Shown: piece by piece, positions 1 to 6,594 of the stretch
Position numbering within the stretch: position 1 is the stretch's first letter
How the letters are laid out: the number at the start of each line of letters is the position of its first letter
NCBI GenBank assembly: GCA_022508735.1
Contig: JAFLUQ010000098.1
Span: 1 to 8,847 of the forward strand
Length of the DNA: 8,847 nucleotides
Source of the DNA: Oscillospiraceae bacterium
Lineage (GTDB): Bacteria; Bacillota; Clostridia; UMGS1883
Direction: 5' to 3'
The notes under the pieces: generated by a model
The model's database searches: none
What the model was told of the DNA's origin: nothing
Seen by the model: the letters and a program-made list of their open reading frames with translations, nothing else
Translations under genes and position numbers: made by a program

Positions 1-74
1 ACCCAGCCGCAGGCGGTCTGTCTTGTGTCGATCTGCTCCTCGGTGAGCAGACCGCAGTAGTATGTTCTGTCCAT
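1..74 (-). CDS. aspS: Aspartyl-tRNA synthetase, N-terminal fragment (cut by window edge)
   Basis: Only the first 24 codons are in the window. They begin at the ATG at 74-72 and read MDRTYYCGLLTEEQ, later TACGWV. The R-T-x-Y-C-G-x-L start followed by a C-G-W-V strand is the usual opening of bacterial AspRS, at the N-terminal OB-fold anticodon-binding domain. The family enzyme charges tRNA-Asp (or tRNA-Asp/Asn) with aspartate in the cytoplasm. A Shine-Dalgarno AGGAG lies about 10 nt upstream of the ATG. A promoter-like pair precedes it at 113-142, so it may have its own transcription start, although readthrough from the secreted-protein gene at 181-1002 is also possible. The catalytic domain is outside the window, so the identification rests on the N-terminal signature alone. 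Confidence 0.8.
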   Translation of the reverse strand, partial: MDRTYYCGLLTEEQIDTRQTACGW

Positions 75-112
75 AATAATGCAACTCCTATTACAACAGC
101 TATAATATTAAT

Positions 113-142
113 ATAATACCTCAAATTTGGCCATATTGTCAA
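113..142 (-). promoter_or_regulatory. Probable sigma-A promoter of aspS
   Basis: On the minus strand a perfect TTGACA (142-137) is followed after 18 nt by TATTAT (118-113), about 40 nt upstream of the aspS ATG. The spacing is one longer than ideal, and the surrounding AT-rich DNA offers other possible -10 hexamers. No T-box-like leader is visible in the short interval to the start codon. Confidence 0.5.
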
Positions 143-180
143 TAGCAGGATTGAAAAAAATCAGAAAAAATAGAATTTTA

Positions 181-1002
181 TTACGCCCCCATGTTTCTTT
201 TTACGGTGTGGAGAACGTCTACAAAGTTCACCGTATCTGCGGGCAGCTCCACCTTCTCGGCAAAGAGAGCCTGACCGCCGGTGATCTCGCTTGCATACTT
301 CGTTCCGTCCTGGAGAACTATAGCCGTATTGGCACTCTCAACGCTACCGCCCCGCCATGTGGCTTCATGTGACACCTCGACGGCCTCTCCTGTGAGAGCT
401 TCCATGTCTTCGGCAGAAATATTCAGCCGCAGTTCAGAGCTGCCGTCAGGGCGACTAACTATCACCATATTGCTGAAGGCCCGGTTCATTGCCTTGGCAT
501 TTCCCTCTGAGATGAGAGTCTCCAGCCCGGCGGCATCGGTGCCTCCGTCAATAAGCCCGGCCGCGACGGAGCGAAGAACACCTCTGTCCGCACCGCTGAT
601 ATACTCTTCCAGTTCGCCCCAGTCCGCCGCGTACCAGCGGTCGGGAGCTATACCCACTGCATAAGCCGCGGGCAAATTGGGGAGCATTCTGATTATGTCG
701 GTTTTAAAATACAGGGCTTTACGGCTCACGATCAGCTCCAATGAGCCGTTTTCCGTAAGGCCACCTGCCGTTACGCTCACGGTGCCTGCCATGCGGCGGG
801 CCTCTCCGTCGGCATTCACACGCACGTCAGCGGTCAGCTGATATTCCGGCGTGGTCACCGTCATGATCTCATTGTGCGACCAAACGTTCACCTCTGAGCT
901 AAGCAATCCACGCAGATCGTCAAGATAAGGACTGCCCTCCGCAAAGGCGGAAGCAGGAAGCAAAAGCACTGAAGCAAGCAGAAATATTATCAGTTTTTTC
1001 AC
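181..1002 (-). CDS. Secreted protein of unknown function (273 aa)
   Basis: The protein begins MKKLIIFLLASVLLLPASAFA, a typical signal peptide with a likely signal-peptidase I cleavage after AFA (residue 21). There is no lipobox cysteine and no other membrane segment, so the mature protein of about 252 residues is predicted to be exported and soluble or wall-associated. The body alternates short beta-like stretches (for example YQLTADVRVNADGEARRMAG and GSLELIVSRKALYFKT) and ends near residue 273 without a sorting signal. I do not recognise a family; it resembles the many small beta-rich exported proteins of Clostridia. The start is a GTG at 1002-1000 with AGGTGA about 5 nt upstream. It is transcribed divergently from murA from its own promoter at 1040-1068. 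Base composition matches the neighbouring core genes. Confidence 0.8.
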   Translation of the reverse strand: MKKLIIFLLASVLLLPASAFAEGSPYLDDLRGLLSSEVNVWSHNEIMTVTTPEYQLTADVRVNADGEARRMAGTVSVTAGGLTENGSLELIVSRKALYFKTDIIRMLPNLPAAYAVGIAPDRWYAADWGELEEYISGADRGVLRSVAAGLIDGGTDAAGLETLISEGNAKAMNRAFSNMVIVSRPDGSSELRLNISAEDMEALTGEAVEVSHEATWRGGSVESANTAIVLQDGTKYASEITGGQALFAEKVELPADTVNFVDVLHTVKRNMGA

Positions 1003-1039
1003 TGTATCACCTCGGAATTAAAATATTGCAATTATCATA

Positions 1040-1068
1040 ATTATATCATAAATTCAGCCACATTGCAA
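1040..1068 (-). promoter_or_regulatory. Sigma-A promoter of the secreted-protein gene
   Basis: On the minus strand TTGCAA (1068-1063), a 17-nt spacer and TATAAT (1045-1040) form a near-consensus promoter. TGA directly before the -10 gives an extended -10 element. The predicted transcription start near 1033 leaves a leader of about 30 nt before the GTG. ATTGCAA occurs twice here (1025-1031 and 1062-1068), and TTGCAA is self-complementary, so it could also be read by a dimeric regulator. That last point is inference. Confidence 0.65.
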
Positions 1069-1094
1069 GAAATTAATATTTATTTAAATTTCCC

Positions 1095-1123
1095 TTGATT
1101 TTTTGCCATGAATGTTATATAAT
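1095..1123 (+). promoter_or_regulatory. Sigma-A promoter of the murA operon
   Basis: TTGATT (1095-1100), a 17-nt spacer and a perfect TATAAT (1118-1123) lie upstream of murA. Transcription would start near 1130. That makes the ATG at 1135 too close to the RNA end to have a ribosome site, and supports initiation at the TTG at 1186. Its -35 box lies about 27 nt from the -35 box of the divergent promoter at 1040-1068. Confidence 0.7.
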
Positions 1124-1185
1124 GTAAGATAGGAATGTGTAAAACTCGGATTATACTCTGCTTTTGGACAGGTAGGTGTATCTTT

Positions 1186-2442
1186 TTGGAAAAATTTGAA
1201 ATCATCGGCGGCAAGCCTCTCTACGGTGAAATATCCGTCTGCGGCGCAAAAAACGCCGCTGTGGCTATCATACCGGCCGCTCTTTTGGTGGACGGCGTGT
1301 GCCGCATTGAAAATATACCTGATATAAAAGATGTTAAACTGATCATTCAGATGCTCCGTCATCTCGGGGCAAATGTCGAACATATAGACGAAACCACTAT
1401 TTCCATTGACGCCACAAATTTGACGACCCATATTGCAGCCTACGATATGGCCAGCCGTATGCGTGCCTCATACTACCTTCTTGGCGCCCTTTTGGGCAGG
1501 CTCGGCAAGGCAGAGGTTGCCCTTCCCGGCGGCTGTAACTTTGGCGTCCGGCCAATAAACCTTCACGAAAAAGGGTTCCGGGCACTTGGGGCTACGGTCA
1601 ATACCGTCCGCGGTCAGGTTATTGCCACAGCCGAAGAGCTTCGCGGCAACACGATCTACCTTGACACTGCCAGTGTGGGTGCCACAATAAATATCATGCT
1701 GGCCGCCGTGCTGGCAAAGGGCCGCACAGTTATAGAAAACGCGGCGCGAGAACCCCACATAGTTGACGTGGCCAACTTTCTGAACACCATGGGAGCCAAC
1801 GTGCGCGGTGCGGGCACCGAAGTAATACGCATAACCGGAGTGGAAAGGCTCCGCGGCGGAAGCTACAGCATAATCCCAGACCAGATAGAAGCCGGGACCT
1901 TTATGCTCGCAGCGGCAGCGGCCGGCGGCAATGTTCTGGTTAAAAATATAATTCCCAAGCATATGGAGTCTATTGTCTCCAAGCTGGAGGAAATGGGCGT
2001 CAAGGTTACGGAGTACGACGACAGCATTCGCATAGAACGCGAGGGCGAGATCCACGGTGTGCGCATCAAAACCAACTATTACCCAGGCTTTCCGACGGAC
2101 ATGCAGCCACAGATGGTGGTACTAATGACTACTGCCACGGGGACAAGCATAATGACTGAGGATGTGTGGGACAACCGCTTCCAGTATATAGGCGAATTAC
2201 AGCGAATGGGCGCTGACATCAGGGTTGAAGGCAAGAGCGCCATTATAAATGGCGGCCGTCTTTCAGGCGCGCCCATAAAGGCTACTGATCTCAGAGCCGG
2301 AGCGGCCATGATAATAGCCGGCCTTGCGGCTGAAGGCAAGACGGTGATCAACGACACCCATTACATTGACCGCGGATACAGCTGCATTGAGGACAGGCTC
2401 CGCTCAATAGGTGCGGACATTGAAAGAATATACGAGGTGTAA
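1186..2442 (+). CDS. murA: UDP-N-acetylglucosamine 1-carboxyvinyltransferase (MurA)
   Basis: MurA transfers enolpyruvate from phosphoenolpyruvate to UDP-GlcNAc in the cytoplasm, the first committed step of peptidoglycan precursor synthesis and the target of fosfomycin. From the TTG at 1186 the protein is 418 aa, the normal family length, and known residues fall in register. Lys22-Asn23 sit in CGAKNAA. Cys117 is in PGGCNFGVRP and is the catalytic and fosfomycin-binding cysteine, so the enzyme is not of the Cys-to-Asp resistant type. Asp305 is in GFPTDMQ. The frame stays open back to an ATG at 1135, but the 17 added residues have no family counterpart and that ATG lies almost at the predicted transcription start. 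The TTG has a GGTAGGTG ribosome site about 8 nt upstream. It is the first gene of an operon with the metallo-hydrolase and rlmH. Firmicutes often have two MurA paralogues; which one this is cannot be told from the sequence alone. Confidence 0.96.
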   Translation: MEKFEIIGGKPLYGEISVCGAKNAAVAIIPAALLVDGVCRIENIPDIKDVKLIIQMLRHLGANVEHIDETTISIDATNLTTHIAAYDMASRMRASYYLLGALLGRLGKAEVALPGGCNFGVRPINLHEKGFRALGATVNTVRGQVIATAEELRGNTIYLDTASVGATINIMLAAVLAKGRTVIENAAREPHIVDVANFLNTMGANVRGAGTEVIRITGVERLRGGSYSIIPDQIEAGTFMLAAAAAGGNVLVKNIIPKHMESIVSKLEEMGVKVTEYDDSIRIEREGEIHGVRIKTNYYPGFPTDMQPQMVVLMTTATGTSIMTEDVWDNRFQYIGELQRMGADIRVEGKSAIINGGRLSGAPIKATDLRAGAAMIIAGLAAEGKTVINDTHYIDRGYSCIEDRLRSIGADIERIYEV

Positions 2443-2448
2443 AGAGAA

Positions 2449-3246
2449 ATGGTTCGACTTTGCACTCTCAGCTCCGGCAGCAGCGGAAACGCGGTGCTGT
2501 TTGAAGCGGACGGCACAAAAATTTTAATAGACTGCGGAATAACAGGCAAGGCCGCGTGCGACAGACTCAGCTCCATCGGGGTGGATCCGTCTGAGCTATC
2601 GGCCCTTGTTGTAACACATGAACACATAGATCATATACGCGGCGTCGGCGTACTGAGCCGACGCTTTGGTCTGCCTGTTTACGCCAGCGTGGGCACATGG
2701 AACGGCATGATATCCACAGTTGGTGACATTCCCCATGAGCACATTCACTATATAGCGGCGGATGTGCCTTTTTCTGTTGACGGCGCAATAATTTTCCCCT
2801 TTGCCACCTCACATGACACAAGCGAGAGTCTGGGCTTTACGCTGAGCGACGGGCAAAAGAGCGCGTCGGTGGCCACAGACCTTGGCATAGTGAACAAATA
2901 CGTCTATGACCGTATTCGCGGCTCTGAGCTATTGGTGCTTGAGGCCAACCACGATGAGCAGATGCTTATGAACGGCCCATACCCATATAACCTGAAGCAG
3001 CGTATACTTTCAGATCGCGGGCATATTTCAAATCGCGTATGCGGCGCACTCTGCGCCCGGCTGCTGTCAGAAAACGGAGTTGGCAAGCAGATATTGCTGG
3101 GGCATTTATCAAATGAGAATAACACGCCCCACACAGCCTTCGATACCGTGAAGCGCAGTGTGGAGCATATTGGCGGGCAGGTCGGGGCTGATATACGCAT
3201 AGACGTGGCCGACAGGTACGAGCCGAGCCTCATACTGGAGGCGTAA
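2449..3246 (+). CDS. walJ: WalJ/YycJ-type metallo-beta-lactamase-fold hydrolase (265 aa)
   Basis: The protein opens with LCTLSSGSSGNAVLFE and carries the metal-binding motif HEHIDH at residues 57-62. Further probable ligands are His122 (TSHDTSESLGF), Asp144 (ATDLG) and His219 (GHLSNENN). The EANHDEQML and GHISN stretches are also typical of the YycJ/WalJ branch. Family members are small metallo-beta-lactamase-fold proteins, likely nucleases or phosphodiesterases, encoded in many Firmicutes beside the WalKR cell-wall control genes. The exact substrate is not settled. Here there is no walKR pair; the gene follows murA by only 6 nt, with its GAGGTG ribosome site overlapping the end of murA, so the two are probably translationally linked. 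Length and all motifs are complete. The symbol is given by family resemblance, not by synteny. Confidence 0.88.
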   Translation: MVRLCTLSSGSSGNAVLFEADGTKILIDCGITGKAACDRLSSIGVDPSELSALVVTHEHIDHIRGVGVLSRRFGLPVYASVGTWNGMISTVGDIPHEHIHYIAADVPFSVDGAIIFPFATSHDTSESLGFTLSDGQKSASVATDLGIVNKYVYDRIRGSELLVLEANHDEQMLMNGPYPYNLKQRILSDRGHISNRVCGALCARLLSENGVGKQILLGHLSNENNTPHTAFDTVKRSVEHIGGQVGADIRIDVADRYEPSLILEA

Positions 3247-3305
3247 CGCAAAACAAGCGGCGCATCTCACCATTTTTCGCGTTGTGATTCGGAATGGAGA
3301 TCAAA

Positions 3306-3779
3306 ATGAACATAAATATAATATGTGTCGGAAAAATAAAGGAAAAATACTTTCGTGACGCCATAGACGAATTTGCCAAGCGGCTGGGGCGGTTCGCCGC
3401 CTTTAAGGTAATCGAACTGCCGGACAGGAAGATTCCCGACAATGCCTCGCCAGCCGAACAAAAGGCCGTTATAGAGGCCGAAGGCGCGGATATTCTCAAG
3501 GCGCTCGGCAAAGGCTATACCATTGCCCTATGTGTGGAGGGAAAGGAGCTTTCAAGCGAGGAGTGGGCCGCAAAAACCGAGGATATCCTCAGAGAAAATT
3601 CCACGATCAACTACGTCATAGGCGGATCTCTTGGCCTTTCGGACGAAGTGAAGCGCCGGGCGGATTTCCGCCTCAGCCTCGGAAGGATAACCCTACCCCA
3701 CCGTATTGCCAGACTTGTGCTGGCCGAACAGATCTACAGATGCTTTAAAATTAACGCCAACGAGACGTATCATAAGTAA
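3306..3779 (+). CDS. rlmH: 23S rRNA (pseudouridine1915-N3)-methyltransferase RlmH
   Basis: RlmH is a SPOUT-class, homodimeric methyltransferase that uses S-adenosylmethionine to methylate pseudouridine 1915 in helix 69 of 23S rRNA on the assembled ribosome. The 157-aa product has the family's full length. It shows the N-terminal MNINIICVGKIKEKYF strand, the cofactor-knot region CVEGKELSSEEWA (about 76-88), IGGSLGLSD (105-113), LPHRIARLVLAEQIYR, and the short conserved C-terminal tail ending Tyr-His-Lys. I chose the ATG at 3306 because GGAGA ends 5 nt upstream of it. An in-frame ATG at 3294 would add MEIK but has no ribosome site. It is the last gene of the murA operon, 59 nt after the metallo-hydrolase gene, and is followed at once by the terminator at 3778-3804. 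Confidence 0.95.
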   Translation: MNINIICVGKIKEKYFRDAIDEFAKRLGRFAAFKVIELPDRKIPDNASPAEQKAVIEAEGADILKALGKGYTIALCVEGKELSSEEWAAKTEDILRENSTINYVIGGSLGLSDEVKRRADFRLSLGRITLPHRIARLVLAEQIYRCFKINANETYHK

Positions 3780-3804
3780 AAGGACAGCCACCGGCTGTCC
3801 TTTT
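3778..3804. terminator. Bidirectional Rho-independent terminator between convergent rlmH and the LtaS-like gene
   Basis: GGACAGCC (3782-3789), loop ACC and GGCTGTCC (3793-3800) form a perfect 8-bp GC-rich stem. It is flanked by AAAA and TTTT, which extend the stem and provide a U-tract in both directions. It begins within the rlmH stop codon and ends 5 nt before the stop of the convergent gene, so one hairpin can serve both operons. Confidence 0.9.
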
Positions 3805-3809
3805 AAGCT

Positions 3810-5921
3810 TTATTCTGCTTCGGTCTCTTCGTCCATGGCAAGCTCTGCTTCGTCCATGCTGTCTTCAGCAGGCTCCTGAACGGCCACGGGCTGCGCACCG
3901 TAGATTATCTCGTTAGTATAACTAAGGATTTCGCGCTTACTGGAAGCCTGACCGACAGAGATGACATCGCCTTTATCAAGATTTACCTTGCTAAGGGTCA
4001 CGCAGGTGCTGCTGAGTCGCTGGGTCTTAGTCTTTTGATCGCCGTTGATAAAGATGCGACTCTTTTCCGTGAAGCCGCTGCCGCTGACATAGAGATTGTC
4101 GCCCACAAGGGTAACATAGTCGATCGTTATCGGCACGGTGCCCATCCGCATATCCGACCTCTGATAGTAGTCGGGTGTTGGCCATCCGTAGTGATTGCCG
4201 TAAAGAGCGTCATACTGCAAAAGCTCCAGCTTCTGCTCGTAGTCCGCGTCAGTCTGATGCAGCTGATTGAACCGATTTATAGTTCCGTTATTAAAGCCAA
4301 GCAGTCCGGTCACGTAGGAGCTGAGCAGATTTGCTTCAAGCCGCCGGCGGGGCTGCTTCTCGAGGCCGATATTGTCCCAGATCACATACTCAGTTGTATA
4401 TACATCGCCAAGGCCCATCTCCTCTGTGGTAAACTCAAGGCTCGGCAGATGATCGCCGTAGAGCACCAATACCGTCGGCTCTCCCCGCTCCTCAAGCTGG
4501 GAAATGAGGTCGCCGACAAAGGTATCCATCTCACTTATCATATTTGAATAGTACTCTATCTGGCTGGTGCGCTCGTCTGTAAAGATACCGCGCTTCATGT
4601 GCACGGCCAGCTCCAGATCCTCAATGGGTTCCTCGGGATATTTACCGTGGCCCTGCACAGATACGGCCCAGACAAACTTGCTCTCATGCTCTGTGTCGGT
4701 GTCAATGGCCTTTAAGATTTCGCCGGTAAGTATCTTATCCTTGCACCAGTTAAAGGAGGTGCGCTCAATATTATCCATATATTCAATGGAACTGAAGCTG
4801 TCGAAGCCCATGTTTGGATAGACCTTATCACGGTCATAGAAGTTGCCGGTGTGGTTGTGTATGGCATGAGCGCCATATCCCAGTTCCTTCAAATTAAAGG
4901 CTATACTCTCGCATGGAACCTCCAGCATTATGGTCTTATATGGGTACTCACCGGAGCCAAAGGGCTCCATAGACATTCCCGTCAATACCTCGAACTCGGA
5001 ATTGGCCGTGCCGCCGCCGTACGAGGGCATATGCAGCTCACCCGAGGTATAGTTTTCCTTAAGGTAGGTGAATACCGGAACCGGATTTTCATCAAACTTT
5101 GCTCCGTTTATCAGGTTCGGATCCAAAAAGGACTCAAGCTGTATCATGATAATATTGGGCTTCAGAGTTTCATCCGGCAGCTCTTCCGACAGTTCATCCG
5201 GCAGTTCCTCCTCCCCGACAGGCTCCTCTGCCGGACGCAGAGTATCAGTTACCGCGCGGACCATCGCCTCACTGTAGCCCGAGGGCTTGTCTATGCCGCT
5301 ATCCAGCACACTGGAGCTGAAGCAGTAAGCAAAGCCGTAGTCTTTATAGGCTCCCACGATATCGCCAAAGCGGTTGCTGAGCGTGTGGTAGCTTAGCCCG
5401 AGATTTGTAGCCACCAATACAGCGGCAAGCAGCCCCACAATAGTGGCAATATTTCTGCCAAAGTTTAGCTTTCCGCTGATCTTCGGACCCACGATCCACA
5501 GCACGACCACAAGCACGACCACAAGACCTGCAGCCACGTAGAGCATTATGCGCTGAACCTTGGTCAGATAGACAAGAATAAGGCTCATTTTCACCACCTG
5601 AAAGTCTATGGCCCCAAGCGGAGTTACGCGGTAGCTGAGCACGGCATTATTTATGAGGCCGCACAGCAGCCATGGCAGCGAAAACAGGAATATACCGAAG
5701 ATCCTGCGCCTGAACAGCAGGCACAGCGAAAGTGTGAAAATTATTATGAGCGAGTTATAGAAAAACACCGTAGGGCTTGTTACCAAATGGCTGAAAGCCT
5801 CTGGGATGCTTCTGCGGCTCAGGGCCTCGATGACAAAATTTTCGATTATACCCAATATGACGCAGACGATTATGGAGTGTCTTTCTATAAATCCGCATAT
5901 TGTTGAAAGCTTCTTTTTCAT
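3810..5921 (-). CDS. LTA synthase family membrane sulfatase-fold protein with C-terminal IPT/TIG-like domain (703 aa)
   Basis: The N-terminal third holds about five transmembrane helices (near residues 15-33, 54-70, 74-95, 124-146, 157-175). An acidic linker (about 225-252) follows, then an extracellular sulfatase-fold domain (about 253-540). Key residues match LtaS-type enzymes: Glu263 in QLESF, the probable catalytic nucleophile Thr305 in GGGTANSEFE, His425 in QGHGKYP, and Asp490-His491 in YGDHLP. Such enzymes transfer glycerol-phosphate from phosphatidylglycerol to make lipoteichoic or related polymers; the exact donor and acceptor here are unknown. Beyond the usual end lies a beta-rich segment (about 596-675; NLYVSGSGFTEKSRIFING) resembling an IPT/TIG domain, then a highly acidic tail. 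I chose the ATG at 5921 (MKKKLST), with GAAAGG about 9 nt upstream. An in-frame ATG at 5972 would add 17 hydrophilic residues and overlaps the upstream stop as TAATG, so a coupled start there is possible. Second gene of an operon with the zinc-ribbon protein. Confidence 0.88.
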   Translation of the reverse strand: MKKKLSTICGFIERHSIIVCVILGIIENFVIEALSRRSIPEAFSHLVTSPTVFFYNSLIIIFTLSLCLLFRRRIFGIFLFSLPWLLCGLINNAVLSYRVTPLGAIDFQVVKMSLILVYLTKVQRIMLYVAAGLVVVLVVVLWIVGPKISGKLNFGRNIATIVGLLAAVLVATNLGLSYHTLSNRFGDIVGAYKDYGFAYCFSSSVLDSGIDKPSGYSEAMVRAVTDTLRPAEEPVGEEELPDELSEELPDETLKPNIIMIQLESFLDPNLINGAKFDENPVPVFTYLKENYTSGELHMPSYGGGTANSEFEVLTGMSMEPFGSGEYPYKTIMLEVPCESIAFNLKELGYGAHAIHNHTGNFYDRDKVYPNMGFDSFSSIEYMDNIERTSFNWCKDKILTGEILKAIDTDTEHESKFVWAVSVQGHGKYPEEPIEDLELAVHMKRGIFTDERTSQIEYYSNMISEMDTFVGDLISQLEERGEPTVLVLYGDHLPSLEFTTEEMGLGDVYTTEYVIWDNIGLEKQPRRRLEANLLSSYVTGLLGFNNGTINRFNQLHQTDADYEQKLELLQYDALYGNHYGWPTPDYYQRSDMRMGTVPITIDYVTLVGDNLYVSGSGFTEKSRIFINGDQKTKTQRLSSTCVTLSKVNLDKGDVISVGQASSKREILSYTNEIIYGAQPVAVQEPAEDSMDEAELAMDEETEAE
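5169..5216 (-). repeat. Two tandem 24-bp units in the linker of the LtaS-like gene
   Basis: TTCATCCGGCAG occurs at 5169-5180 and again at 5193-5204, the first half of two adjacent 24-bp units. They encode the acidic repeat ELPDELSE-ELPDETLK between the membrane helices and the sulfatase domain. This is probably a slippage duplication in a flexible linker. Confidence 0.6.
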
Positions 5922-5971
5922 TATGAAAAGCCTTTCGGCTCCGCCCCCTTTCCTGAAATTACAAAGGGTCA

Positions 5972-6214
5972 TTATATAAGCATAATATAGCAGGCCTCGG
6001 CAACAACGGGAGTGGTGTCGCGGTCACAGCTGACAACCGCCGCCGCACTGCCTCCTATAACTACTGCCGCGGCAGCGATAAGCGCAATTATCTTTCCGGC
6101 CGCGCTCTTCTTTTTCTTTGGTGCTTCGGGCTTAGGCTCGTGCAGCACAGCGTTGCAGCCGCTGCAAAGCTCGCGGTCGTCAGGGTTCATTTTTCCGCAT
6201 TTAGGGCAAAACAT
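5972..6214 (-). CDS. Small zinc-ribbon protein with one transmembrane helix (80 aa)
   Basis: The N-terminus MFCPKCGKMNPDDRELCSGC has two CxxC pairs (Cys3/Cys6 and Cys17/Cys20), a four-cysteine zinc-ribbon of the kind common at the start of Firmicute membrane proteins. A lysine-rich stretch (KKKKSAAGK) precedes a single alanine-rich hydrophobic segment (about residues 43-63), and a short tail of about 15 residues follows. Predicted topology is ribbon inside the cell and tail outside. I chose the ATG at 6214 because a full AGGAGGTGA ribosome site is centred 8 nt upstream; a GTG at 6223 lies inside that site. Its stop codon overlaps the first possible ATG of the LtaS-like gene (TAATG), so the two are very likely one transcript. 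No specific function can be assigned; a regulatory or accessory role for the downstream enzyme is inference. Confidence 0.8.
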   Translation of the reverse strand: MFCPKCGKMNPDDRELCSGCNAVLHEPKPEAPKKKKSAAGKIIALIAAAAVVIGGSAAAVVSCDRDTTPVVAEACYIMLI

Positions 6215-6254
6215 TAACGTCACCTCCTACATCTTGTGTTATTATCACCTACCT

Positions 6255-6283
6255 ATTATACAACAAACTTCCCCTTACGTCAA
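6255..6283 (-). promoter_or_regulatory. Sigma-A promoter of the zinc-ribbon / LtaS-like operon
   Basis: On the minus strand TTGACG (6283-6278), a 17-nt spacer and perfect TATAAT (6260-6255) lie about 40 nt upstream of the zinc-ribbon ATG. The promoter sits just after the minus-strand terminator at 6324-6350, which insulates the operon from transcription arriving from the SLH gene. Confidence 0.75.
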
Positions 6284-6594
6284 CACAAAAATTTTAAATT
6301 TTTTGTTACTGACGGCCGACCACAAAAAAGGCCCCGCCAAAGCGGAGCCTCATTTTTATAGTTTTTATTGATTCTACTTCCCGTTGATCGCGGCCTGTGC
6401 TGTGAGTAACTAAGTGAGGAAACATTTGCCGAACTCTTACGTTTGCCCTCAACGATAAGCTTTTTAGGGTCTTTATCGGGATTAAAGCGTAAATACCAAT
6501 CATATCCATCCTTATGTGCAACAATCTTTATCACAAAAGCTCTGATAACGTCCTCCGGTATATCATCTGTATCAGATGGATTTAATGACAGTTC
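6280..6594 (-). pseudogene. Probable C-terminal remnant of a site-specific serine recombinase
   Basis: Reading on the minus strand from the end of the SLH gene, one frame stays open for about 100 codons with no credible start. It reads SDTDDIPEDVIRAFVIKIVA, then HKDGYDWYLRFNPDKD and LIVEGKRKSS. A '(I)P-E-x-(V/I)-I-x-x-F-V-x-x-I-x-V-x-x-D-G' stretch followed by a hydrophobic beta strand is how the C-termini of many Clostridial large serine recombinases (resolvase plus recombinase plus zinc-ribbon type) end. The catalytic and DNA-binding parts are absent. The frame runs on through the terminator at 6324-6350 to a stop at 6282-6280, so the true end has probably been lost or shifted. A GTG at 6534 could start an 84-aa peptide, but it has no ribosome site. 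Family assignment is from memory of the motif and is tentative. Confidence 0.45.
6324..6350 (-). terminator. Minus-strand Rho-independent terminator downstream of the recombinase remnant
   Basis: On the minus strand AGGCTCCGC, loop TTTG and GCGGGGCCT form a 9-bp stem followed by a run of T. One pair is G-U in the minus-strand RNA but a C-A mismatch on the plus strand, so the hairpin is best in the minus direction. It would end any transcript from the SLH gene about 245-270 nt past that gene's stop. A weaker T-rich stretch on the other side (6353-6368) could give some plus-strand activity. Confidence 0.75.

Noticed and set aside
75..180. T-box or other riboswitch ahead of aspS
   Set aside because: The predicted leader is only about 30-40 nt, has no T-box sequence and contains no antiterminator-like stem.
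127..372. Plus-strand 81-aa frame overlapping the 3' end of the secreted-protein gene
   Set aside because: It lies opposite the secreted-protein gene and the aspS promoter, starts without a ribosome site, and shows no protein-like features.
1468..2055. Long minus-strand frame (195 aa) inside murA
   Set aside because: It is antisense to a complete, well-conserved murA. It has no ribosome site or recognisable motif and is typical shadow coding in balanced-G+C DNA.
4035..5396. Several plus-strand frames of 84-181 aa opposite the LtaS-like gene
   Set aside because: They are antisense shadows of a gene with intact catalytic motifs. None has a promoter or ribosome site or resembles a known protein.
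6564..6578. CATCTG-TAT-CAGATG inverted repeat just past the SLH stop as a possible terminator
   Set aside because: The stem has only 6 AT-balanced pairs and no T-run follows on either strand. The better terminator is at 6324-6350.
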